A stretch of 64,000 bases of DNA from Phycisphaerales bacterium (GTDB lineage: Bacteria; Planctomycetota; Phycisphaerae; Phycisphaerales; SM1A02), in the NCBI GenBank assembly GCA_022446885.1, contig JAKVBU010000006.1, positions 62,001-126,000 on the forward strand, read 5' to 3'. The notes beneath the pieces are model-generated. The model did not search any database. It was given only the letters and a program-made list of their open reading frames with translations, and had not been told where the DNA came from. A program made the translations under genes and the position numbers. This document shows, one piece after another, positions 17,829 through 24,690 of the stretch (positions are counted from its first letter, which is position 1; each line of letters begins with the position of its first letter).

Positions 17829-18467
17829 TCAGTGATAGAGGATGTCGTGCAGACGCAGTGACCCGTCTCGGGCCTGCGTGATCACGATGCCGTAGACCGG
17901 GAAGTCACCGCGAACCCGCTTGTGCAGACGAATGCCCATGCGATCGCTGTCGATCATCCACTGCTTGACATCGCCGAAGACGTCGCCAGCCTCCATGCGG
18001 CGCAGGCAGGTGACCAGGTCCTTGCGGGCCTGCCGGAGGAATCGCTCGAAGGCGGCGCGGCCCACCTCGCCGCCTTCCTCGTAATACGCACGCTGGGAGT
18101 CACTGAGCAGTTGCTCCCAGATGACGTCGTACTCTTCGTCAGTCATGCACTGACGCAGATTTGCCACGACGTGCATGGGGAGCAGGCAGTGCAGTACCGG
18201 GCCGTCGGCTGTCTCCAGGCGAGGTGGCGGCGGCGGTTCTCCGGCCACGTATGTGCCATCGCTTCCGATCGAGCCCGATGCGACGAATTCACCGGCGTTT
18301 CGCTCTACCACCCAGCGGACTTCGTTGCCGTCTTCATCGACATGGCTGGTTGCGGTTGCCCCGAGGTTCTGGGCCCATGCGGGCACGCGGCGGTACTCGA
18401 TAGTGCGCGGAGTACAGGCAGGCAGCGTCAGCATTGCCAGTGTCAGAAGATGTGCCGAGGGGCGCAT
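17829..18467 (-). CDS. Predicted lipoprotein of unknown function
   Basis: 212 residues starting with a lipoprotein signal, LLTLAMLTLPAC, so Cys18 would be acylated. The mature part has DEDGNEVRWVVERNAGEF, a proline run (EPPPPPR), and a helical middle with DEEYDVIWEQLLSDSQRAYYEEGG. I do not recognise the family. Start: an AGGATGG stretch can be read as a Shine-Dalgarno or, as TAGGAT 8 bases from ATG, as a -10 box. It converges with clpC 3 bases apart and is divergent from the pseudouridine synthase gene. Confidence 0.7.
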   Translation of the reverse strand: MRPSAHLLTLAMLTLPACTPRTIEYRRVPAWAQNLGATATSHVDEDGNEVRWVVERNAGEFVASGSIGSDGTYVAGEPPPPPRLETADGPVLHCLLPMHVVANLRQCMTDEEYDVIWEQLLSDSQRAYYEEGGEVGRAAFERFLRQARKDLVTCLRRMEAGDVFGDVKQWMIDSDRMGIRLHKRVRGDFPVYGIVITQARDGSLRLHDILYH

Positions 18468-18475
18468 TGCCAACC

Positions 18476-18481
18476 ATCCTA
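18476..18481 (-). promoter_or_regulatory. -10-like box or Shine-Dalgarno before the lipoprotein gene
   Basis: TAGGAT on the minus strand, 8 bases from ATG. The reading is ambiguous because AGGATGG could also pair with 16S rRNA. Confidence 0.3.
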
Positions 18482-18502
18482 GCGCTGGCGGGCGTGGGGA
18501 TC

Positions 18503-18508
18503 TACCAT
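18503..18508 (+). promoter_or_regulatory. -10-like box directly before the RluA-family gene
   Basis: TACCAT with 8 bases to GTG 18517; no Shine-Dalgarno is visible. Confidence 0.4.
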
Positions 18509-18516
18509 GCTGTCTC

Positions 18517-19143
18517 GTGCAGCCGCCACCAGTCATTTTTTCCGATGAGCGGATCGTGGTTTTCGACAAGCCGACGGGATTGCTGTCGGTGCCGGGCATT
18601 GGGCCTGAGAAGGCCGACTGCCTCGTGGCCCGAGCCCAAGGGGTGTTCCCAGGATGTCGAATTGTGCATCGGCTGGATCGCGACACGAGTGGGGTGATCG
18701 TGCTGGGCCGTGATGCCCAGGCCCATCGGGACTTGAGCATTCAGTTTCAAGAGCGAGAGGTGGGCAAGGCCTACGAAGCGCTCGTGCTGGGGGTGCCGGA
18801 GGCGGACTCGGGACTGATTGATGCGGCGATCAGGAAGGATCTGGATCGGCCGCCGCGGCAGTGCATCGATCCGGTGCAGGGGCGGCCGTCCCAGACGCGT
18901 TGGTCCGTACTTGAACGATCGGCGGGTAGTGCACGATTGGAGTTGCGGCCATTGACCGGTCGAAGCCATCAGTTGCGAGTGCACCTGCTGTCGATTGGCC
19001 ACCCGATTTTGGGAGACGATCTGTATGCGCCGCGTGAGGGGTTGGAGTTGGCGGACCGCTTGTGCCTTCATGCGACAGAGCTGAGCGTGCGGCACCCTGG
19101 GACGGGGGAGCGGGTTTGCTTTGCGTCTCGTCCCCCCTTCTGA
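18517..19143 (+). CDS. RluA-family RNA pseudouridine synthase, short form
   Basis: Isomerises uridine to pseudouridine in rRNA or tRNA. The 208 residues hold the catalytic domain only: IVVFDKPTGLLSVPG, the catalytic-Asp motif RIVHRLDRDTSGVIVLG, the LELRPLTGRSHQLRVHL segment and HPILGDDLYAP. There is no S4 domain, as in RluA/TruC-sized members. The GTG start is supported by TACCAT 8 bases upstream and by family alignment; the frame is open far upstream but overlaps the divergent lipoprotein gene. Confidence 0.85.
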   Translation: MQPPPVIFSDERIVVFDKPTGLLSVPGIGPEKADCLVARAQGVFPGCRIVHRLDRDTSGVIVLGRDAQAHRDLSIQFQEREVGKAYEALVLGVPEADSGLIDAAIRKDLDRPPRQCIDPVQGRPSQTRWSVLERSAGSARLELRPLTGRSHQLRVHLLSIGHPILGDDLYAPREGLELADRLCLHATELSVRHPGTGERVCFASRPPF

Positions 19144-19153
19144 CCAAGCCATC

Positions 19154-19166
19154 GACCCGTCGGGTC
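19154..19166. repeat. Isolated copy of the palindromic unit GACCCGTCGGGTC
   Basis: The same 13-base unit forms both outer arms of the adjacent 98-base inverted repeat, giving three copies in 152 bases. I saw no further copy elsewhere in the window. Confidence 0.7.
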
Positions 19167-19207
19167 GTCTGCATTACAGCCTGCACCTAACAAACATCCC
19201 TAACAAG

Positions 19208-19305
19208 GACCCGTCGGGTCGTTTATCTTGGTTTCTGACAACAACTTACACGCCCGCCTGGGCATAAGTCGTTGTAGGACAGTCAGATAAATGACCCGAC
19301 GGGTC
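19208..19305. repeat. 98-base imperfect inverted repeat between convergent genes
   Basis: Outer arms of 21 bases (19208-19228 and 19285-19305) pair throughout, with a single G-T position. An inner imperfect stem (238-248 with 265-275 of the 19000s) and a GCCC/GGGC tip extend it. It fills the gap between rluA-like and shc, so it probably acts as a bidirectional terminator. Its size, nested palindromes and extra half-unit also fit a REP/MITE-like element. Confidence 0.7.
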
Positions 19306-19330
19306 AGCGCTTGTAGGGTCAGCGCTTGTT
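19301..19330. repeat. 15-base tandem duplication across the shc stop codon
   Basis: GGGTCAGCGCTTGTA is followed at once by GGGTCAGCGCTTGTT. Read on the minus strand, the last codons and stop of shc (AAG CGC TGA CCC) are repeated in frame after the real stop. The duplication abuts the inverted-repeat arm. Confidence 0.7.
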
Positions 19331-21310
19331 GAAGTGGGCGAGGGCCATCAGCGGGAAGTAGAGCCGGTAGAGGTGATAACGCAGGTAGAAGACCTTCGGA
19401 AAGCCCGTCCCCGTGAACTCCTGCTCACTCCACGAACCTGCCTGATCGCCGTCTGGATTGCGAACTGAGTCTGCCGCCGCCTCAGCAGAGAGCTGCGTCT
19501 CAATCAACCAGTTGATCGCCCTCACCACCCGCCGATCATCCCGCCCATACACCGCCTGTAGTGTCATGGCTGCCCATGCCGTCTGAGATGCCGTGCTTGG
19601 CCCCGTCCCCTTCAGCGTCGGATCCAGATATGAACCCGCCGACTCGCCAAACGAGCCGTCGGCCTTCTGAACCGACGTCAACCAACGACCAGCCCGACGC
19701 ACCCAAGCCTCACCTGGATCCACACCGCAGCGAATCGGCCCCACCAGTGACTGCCACGTGCCATAGATGTAATTGACCCCCCACCGCCCAATGAACGCCC
19801 CCTCGATCGTCTGCCGCGACTTGATGTAGTCAATCCCCCTTCTCACCAAAGCATCCGCAGTGCTGTACCCATGCATCGACAGGCACTCAAGCACGCGACC
19901 CGTGATGTCCGGACACGATGGATCCTGCATCGCGTTGTGATCCGCAAAGGGCACATACTCCAGCACTCGACGATCCCGGCTGCGATCAAACGCCGCCCAT
20001 CCCCCATCCTCATTCTGCATCGCCACCAGCCACTTCACGCCTCGGCAGGCAGCCTCCATCGCCGCTGGATCGCCAGTGAGGCGCAGCGCCATCGCCACCT
20101 GCGCGGTGTCGTCAACATCCGGGTACCACGCATTCTCGTACTCGAAGAACCAACCCAGCGCATCCTCTGGAACCGGCGCCGATCTCGCCCAATCGCCACG
20201 AAACCGGCACGCCTTGGACAACAGCCACGACACGGCTGCATCTACCTCAGCGTCGCCACAACCTCGGCCCGCTGCCCCGAGCGCGCTGAGCGCATACCCC
20301 GTGTCCCAAACAGGTGAAAAGCAAGGCTGAATCCGAATCTCGTCATCTTGATCCACGAAGAGGGCATCAAGATCATGTTCAGCCTGTTGAATCACCTCGT
20401 GCGACCGCGACCACCCCATCGCCTTGAGTGCGATCTGCATGTAGACCATCGGCGGAAAGATCGCCCCCAACCCTTCGGTCGCAGCCTCACCCTTCTGCGA
20501 CGCTCGCTCAAGCATCCAATCTCGACAGCGACGCAGCGCCGCCTTTCGAACCGGCGTGCCGCCAAACTTGTGGGCCACCTTCAGACAACGATCCACGACA
20601 GAAAAGAACGCGGACCAACCCGACGGCGCATCGACAGTCTTCCCCAACTTGTGCCGCTGAACGTGATCGACGAACAACTCATCAATCCCCTGCTCAGGCT
20701 TCAACGCTCTGGTCGGCCGAAGGCATGTCACGATGGCCAGCGGAACGACCATGGTTCGCGTCCATGCACTGACCTTGTCGAGATGAAAATAGAACCACCG
20801 GGGCAGCAAGACGATCTCCGGAGGAATCGCCGGAACCGCATCCCATGACACCTGACCAAGGCAGGCCAGATAGAACCGACTGAACGTGTTCACACGCTCC
20901 GCCCCACCTCCAGCCAGCACCGCCTCACGGGCTGCAGTCATGTGAGCCGCTTCAGGATCGTCACCCATCAGTTTCAGGGCAAAGTACCCCTTGACGGTGG
21001 CGCTGAGATCCATCTCGGCGCCCGGATACTGCCCCCAGGTGCCATCGCTACGCTGCTGCGCTCGCAGCCCTGCCGCAATGCGATCCAACGTCTCCCTGCC
21101 TGAGCCGTCTCGGAGGGGCGCCTCCTCCTGTTCGAGGATGAACTTCATCAACAGGTACTCGCTCTCGAGGATCGAATCCCCTTGGAGCAATGCACACCAA
21201 TGCCCATCCTCACGCTGCAATGACACCAACGCTTCAACAGCACGGTCCAAGGCAACGGCGGCGTCAAGCTCATCACCCACCTTGAACGGAGGGTCTGTAA
21301 CGGCAGACAT
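19319..21310 (-). CDS. shc: Squalene--hopene cyclase
   Basis: Cyclises squalene to hopene/hopanol, the first hopanoid step, as a monotopic membrane enzyme. 663 residues, normal for the family. The catalytic DXDD motif is DVDDTAQ at about 398-404. Several QW repeats are present (for example QRSDGTWGQY, QNEDGGWAAF, QKADGSFGES). YPDVDD and the downstream WGVNYIYGTWQ segment are typical of bacterial SHC. No hpn genes (squalene synthases HpnCDE, HpnH) flank it. The start has TACTGT 6 bases upstream and no Shine-Dalgarno. Confidence 0.95.
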   Translation of the reverse strand: MSAVTDPPFKVGDELDAAVALDRAVEALVSLQREDGHWCALLQGDSILESEYLLMKFILEQEEAPLRDGSGRETLDRIAAGLRAQQRSDGTWGQYPGAEMDLSATVKGYFALKLMGDDPEAAHMTAAREAVLAGGGAERVNTFSRFYLACLGQVSWDAVPAIPPEIVLLPRWFYFHLDKVSAWTRTMVVPLAIVTCLRPTRALKPEQGIDELFVDHVQRHKLGKTVDAPSGWSAFFSVVDRCLKVAHKFGGTPVRKAALRRCRDWMLERASQKGEAATEGLGAIFPPMVYMQIALKAMGWSRSHEVIQQAEHDLDALFVDQDDEIRIQPCFSPVWDTGYALSALGAAGRGCGDAEVDAAVSWLLSKACRFRGDWARSAPVPEDALGWFFEYENAWYPDVDDTAQVAMALRLTGDPAAMEAACRGVKWLVAMQNEDGGWAAFDRSRDRRVLEYVPFADHNAMQDPSCPDITGRVLECLSMHGYSTADALVRRGIDYIKSRQTIEGAFIGRWGVNYIYGTWQSLVGPIRCGVDPGEAWVRRAGRWLTSVQKADGSFGESAGSYLDPTLKGTGPSTASQTAWAAMTLQAVYGRDDRRVVRAINWLIETQLSAEAAADSVRNPDGDQAGSWSEQEFTGTGFPKVFYLRYHLYRLYFPLMALAHFNKR

Positions 21311-21316
21311 CCAGAC

Positions 21317-21322
21317 ACAGTA
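21317..21322 (-). promoter_or_regulatory. -10-like box directly before shc
   Basis: TACTGT on the minus strand, 6 bases before the ATG. Confidence 0.4.
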
Positions 21323-21356
21323 CCCCTGCGACTGCAACCGAGTCGCCACTTGCGGA

Positions 21357-21362
21357 TACCCT
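21357..21362 (+). promoter_or_regulatory. -10-like box directly before the FIST gene
   Basis: TACCCT, 8 bases before ATG 21371. It is back to back with the shc box. Confidence 0.4.
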
Positions 21363-21370
21363 TCTCGATC

Positions 21371-22570
21371 ATGCTCACGGGCACACGACGAACCCGAGGG
21401 GAGGCCATCGCCGTCTCCGCCCTCAGCGAGCACCCGGACGGCCGCACCTCCATCGCGGAGGTCGCCGACACCCTGCACGAAGGGCTCCGCGGCGCAGCCC
21501 CCGATCTGGTGCTGCTGATGACCTCGTTTCAGCACGCACGGGTGTTGCCCGAGGCAGCAGTGCAGTTGCGCCGCACACTCGGTGCCGGGCACGTTCTGGG
21601 GGGCACGGCTGACACCGTCATGAGCGACGCCCGCGCACCAGAAGGTCGCCCGGCCACCTCAGGGCTCGCACTGCACCTGCCTGGCGCAGGCATCAGAGTC
21701 TGGAGATCTACGCCTCGCCACCCACTGCCTCTGTCCCGCCCGAATGACCTTCCCGCTGCCGTGGGCCTTGACGATGAAACCCGGGGCATCTTCGTGATGG
21801 GTGACCCCTACACAACACCAGCCTCGCGCATGATCCCGCTTCTGGCCTCGTGCACCGGCCGCCCTGTACCGATCTTCGGCGGCCTTCTCTCAGGCGCCTC
21901 ACAGGCGGGCGGCAATTGCGTACTGCTCGACGACTTGACCCTGAATGAAGGTTGCGTGGGAGTCTCTTTCAGTGGCATCGAGATTGATGTGATCGCCAGC
22001 GAAGGCTGCAAGCCCGTGGGGCAGCCCCACGTCGTAACCCAATGCGATGAGAACATTATTCAACAACTGGGCGGACGGCCCGCCATCCAGGCGCTGCAAG
22101 AGACGGTCGAGTCTCTCGCGGAACGCGATCAGGAACTCGCCCGCAAGGGGCTGGTCGTCGGCCAAGCGGTGGACTCGAACAAGACTCGGTTTGGACGGGG
22201 AGACTTTGAACTTCGAAATGTCATGGGGGTCCATCCCGAAAAGGGCATCGCGATTGCAGCCATCCCCCGAGTGGGACGCACGGTCCAATTCCATGTGCGT
22301 TCCGCAAAGGCCGCTGACGAAGACCTACGGCTGCAGCTTGACGGCCAATCCCTCTCCTCATCCCCGTTGGCCGTTCTCGCTACCAGCTGCAAGGCCCGAG
22401 GCCGAGCTTTCTTCGGACACGAAGCACATGACGGTGGAGTCCTTCGGGAACGTCTCGAAAAGCCACCAATGTGGGGGTTTCACGGCGTGGGCGAGTTCGG
22501 CCCGACCGGTGCATCGGCCACGGTGCACGCCCAGAGCATCGTGGCCGCGATGCTCCGAACAGTCGGCTGA
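21371..22570 (+). CDS. FIST-domain protein (FIST_N + FIST_C)
   Basis: 399 residues of the FIST sensory fold, thought to bind small ligands such as amino acids. FIST_N includes DLVLLMTSFQHARVLPEAA, HVLGGTADTVMSD and PIFGGLLSGASQAGG. FIST_C includes GFHGVGEFGPTGA near the end. No histidine kinase, GGDEF or methyl-accepting partner is fused or adjacent, unlike many FIST genes. Start 21371 rather than an upstream TTG (21350), because the -10-like TACCCT lies between them. It is divergent from shc (60 bases). Confidence 0.8.
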   Translation: MLTGTRRTRGEAIAVSALSEHPDGRTSIAEVADTLHEGLRGAAPDLVLLMTSFQHARVLPEAAVQLRRTLGAGHVLGGTADTVMSDARAPEGRPATSGLALHLPGAGIRVWRSTPRHPLPLSRPNDLPAAVGLDDETRGIFVMGDPYTTPASRMIPLLASCTGRPVPIFGGLLSGASQAGGNCVLLDDLTLNEGCVGVSFSGIEIDVIASEGCKPVGQPHVVTQCDENIIQQLGGRPAIQALQETVESLAERDQELARKGLVVGQAVDSNKTRFGRGDFELRNVMGVHPEKGIAIAAIPRVGRTVQFHVRSAKAADEDLRLQLDGQSLSSSPLAVLATSCKARGRAFFGHEAHDGGVLRERLEKPPMWGFHGVGEFGPTGASATVHAQSIVAAMLRTVG

Positions 22571-22652
22571 TCGCTATTCGCCTGACACCTACAAGCATCA
22601 CTGGGCCCGCTCATCGCGTCTTGTCGCCCCTGTTGGGCAACCAATCAGTCGA

Positions 22653-23342
22653 TCACTGGCCGGCAGTACCAATCGAAGTCACTGCACCTGCCTCCATGTG
22701 CACCACTTGATCACCCAATCCACGCATTACCTCGAGTTGATGTGTCACCTGCACCAGTGTGCGCCCTCGATTGTGCAGGTCACACAAGGCGGAAATGATG
22801 CCCCCGCGGCTTGCTGCGTCGAGATCGCTCAACGGCTCATCCAACAGGTACACGGGTGGGTCGAGCACCAGGGCCCGCCCCAACGCCGCCCGCTGTCGCT
22901 CCCCACCACTGAGTCGGTCAGGTCGGCGGTCCTGACAGTGCTGCAGTTCAAGCAACTCGAGCACGTGCCTAGCTCGCTGCAGGAGGGCCGCCCGACGAAC
23001 ACGCTGCGCGGGTCGCGGGCGAGCCCGTCGACCGTGCATCTCCAACACGAACTTGAGATTGTCGATCACACTCATGTGTGGATACAAGGGTGCATCCTGC
23101 AGCACCATGGCAACGCCACGAAGATGCGGTTCGACATCGGCCATATCTTGACCACCCAGCCGCACCACACCTCGAGCGGGAGACTCCAACCCGGCAATGA
23201 CCCGCAACAAGGTCGTCTTGCCGCAGCCGTTGGGGCCCACGATGAGCGTCCAAGAGCCGGAGGGCACACTGAGCGTGCACGACTGAAGCGCCCGCACGTC
23301 GCCGGGAAGCACGCAATCCACGCTGTCAAGGTGAATGTCCAT
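22653..23342 (-). CDS. Orphan ABC transporter ATP-binding protein
   Basis: 229-residue ATPase: Walker A VGPNGCGKTTLLR, VLQDAPLYPHMSVIDNLKF as Q-loop, signature LSGGERQRAALGRAL, Walker B VYLLDEPLSDLD and switch QVTHQ. The LSDLD and PLYPHMSV patterns resemble the MalK/UgpC sugar ATPases, but the C-terminal TOBE domain of those proteins is missing. No permease or binding protein is adjacent, so the substrate is unknown. An in-frame ATG at 23366, with AGGG just upstream, is an alternative start. Confidence 0.75.
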   Translation of the reverse strand: MDIHLDSVDCVLPGDVRALQSCTLSVPSGSWTLIVGPNGCGKTTLLRVIAGLESPARGVVRLGGQDMADVEPHLRGVAMVLQDAPLYPHMSVIDNLKFVLEMHGRRARPRPAQRVRRAALLQRARHVLELLELQHCQDRRPDRLSGGERQRAALGRALVLDPPVYLLDEPLSDLDAASRGGIISALCDLHNRGRTLVQVTHQLEVMRGLGDQVVHMEAGAVTSIGTAGQ

Positions 23343-23425
23343 CTTCGTCAAGGTCGGCACAATCATCCCTGAGCCGGAACTCAAGGGCAATGTGAGCCTC
23401 ACTCTAAAAATCACTGGCCTTCTTA

Positions 23426-23465
23426 TTGCCACCCACATAGGCTGGCAAGGCGGCGTCACACCGCC
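23426..23465. promoter_or_regulatory. Two adjacent inverted repeats (possible operator)
   Basis: TTGCCA-N11-TGGCAA (23426-23448), a LysR-box-like T-N11-A spacing, directly followed by GGCGG-N7-CCGCC (23449-23465). Both lie between the divergent ABC ATPase and secreted-protein genes, 28-67 bases before the latter's ATG. Confidence 0.35.
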
Positions 23466-23492
23466 GAATCATCATCTTAGAGAGGAGATGAC

Positions 23493-24614
23493 ATGTCCCG
23501 TTTTTCACCCGCTCTGCTCACCTTGGCCATCACCGGCGTCTGCTCTGCTCAAGCACTGATCGACGGGACTCTGTCCGATGAGATCTACCAGACGCCCAAC
23601 GCAGTTCAGAACACCTCGACGAGTTTCGGCAACAACACGCTTGAAGACGCCGCCTATGCCAATGGATCTGAGTTGGACATCGGCTTCGCAGTCATCGATC
23701 AAGGCATCCTCCATATTGGACTGGTCGGATCACTCGAGAGCAATTGGAACAAGCTCGACGTGTTCATCGACTGCCGCGAGGGCGGGCAACAGCGCATTCT
23801 GGGCATCAACCCGGATGTTGACTACAACGCCCTGGGTGTCATGGGAGATGATGGATCGGGGAATGGACTGCGATTCGATCCGGGATTCGAGGCGGACTAC
23901 TACCTCACAGTCGGATGCAACAATCACGAAGACATGGGGATCATCTATTGGGCATCGGGCGCTCAATTGAAGACCAATGGCGACGGCACTGGCATGAGCC
24001 TTGGCTTCGGCACCACGATCGTCAACGCGAAGGGTGAAGTTGAAGTCACGCCGAGTCTGAGTGACGATGGGATTCAACTTGCCATCAACAACAGTGCTGT
24101 TGGTGGGGTAGGAGGCGGGACAGGCCTCGACTGCGGTGATTCGCTCGAGCAGACCGGCATTGAGATTGCAATTCCACTTTGGGTACTGGACTGGGACTTC
24201 GAAGGCATCCCCTTCGACGATGTCCGCATCACCGCCATGATCAACTCCAGCGGGCACGACCTGGTTTCCAATCAACTCGTGGGCGGCATCATGGGCGGCG
24301 GAAATCTCGGGTACGTGCGTGATGTCGATCTTGGCCTGATCCCTGGCGATCAGTTCATGAAGGTCGGAGTTGCGGCAACGCCATGTCCAGAGATTTTGCT
24401 TGGAGCATGCTGCTTCGCCAATGGTGAGTGCTGGGAAACGATGCAGCAACAGTTGTGTTTCGACGCCCGAGGCCACTGGATGGACGACGGAACGACATGC
24501 GACGATTGCAATCTGGGCGGCGACGACTGCCCCACCGACGCGAATGGCGACGACGTGATTGACGTCAATGACCTGCTGAAAGTCATTTCTGAGTTCGGTA
24601 ACGTCTGCCCATGA
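23493..24614 (+). CDS. Secreted protein with planctomycete Cys motif and dockerin-like EF-hand tail
   Basis: 373 residues. The signal peptide SPALLTLAITGVCSAQA is cleaved near residue 20. A beta-rich body follows, with many Asn/Gly turns and a cluster of Cys. GACCFANGECWETM and GTTCDDC form a Cys-rich module, and a final DANGDDVIDVNDLLKVISEF gives one dockerin/EF-hand calcium loop. I do not recognise an enzyme domain; surface or extracellular location is inferred. AGAGGAGATGAC supplies a good ribosome site. The same tail type ends the next gene. Confidence 0.75.
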   Translation: MSRFSPALLTLAITGVCSAQALIDGTLSDEIYQTPNAVQNTSTSFGNNTLEDAAYANGSELDIGFAVIDQGILHIGLVGSLESNWNKLDVFIDCREGGQQRILGINPDVDYNALGVMGDDGSGNGLRFDPGFEADYYLTVGCNNHEDMGIIYWASGAQLKTNGDGTGMSLGFGTTIVNAKGEVEVTPSLSDDGIQLAINNSAVGGVGGGTGLDCGDSLEQTGIEIAIPLWVLDWDFEGIPFDDVRITAMINSSGHDLVSNQLVGGIMGGGNLGYVRDVDLGLIPGDQFMKVGVAATPCPEILLGACCFANGECWETMQQQLCFDARGHWMDDGTTCDDCNLGGDDCPTDANGDDVIDVNDLLKVISEFGNVCP

Positions 24615-24654
24615 GCCCACACTGAGGCGGTAACACGACTCCACAATTCGTCTG

Positions 24655-24682
24655 TTGGAGATTTGTGGCCTCCCGGTATACT
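24655..24682 (+). promoter_or_regulatory. Candidate full promoter of the GH13 gene
   Basis: TTGGAG (24655-24660), 16-base spacer, TATACT (24677-24682). The predicted transcription start falls within 2 bases of GTG 24691, so the message would be leaderless or nearly so. Confidence 0.5.
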
Positions 24683-24690
24683 CGGTTGCC

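Noticed and set aside
22047-23372. A 441-codon plus-strand frame spanning the FIST end and the ABC ATPase
   Set aside because: Its product is a shadow of both genes; the ABC motifs are unambiguous on the minus strand.
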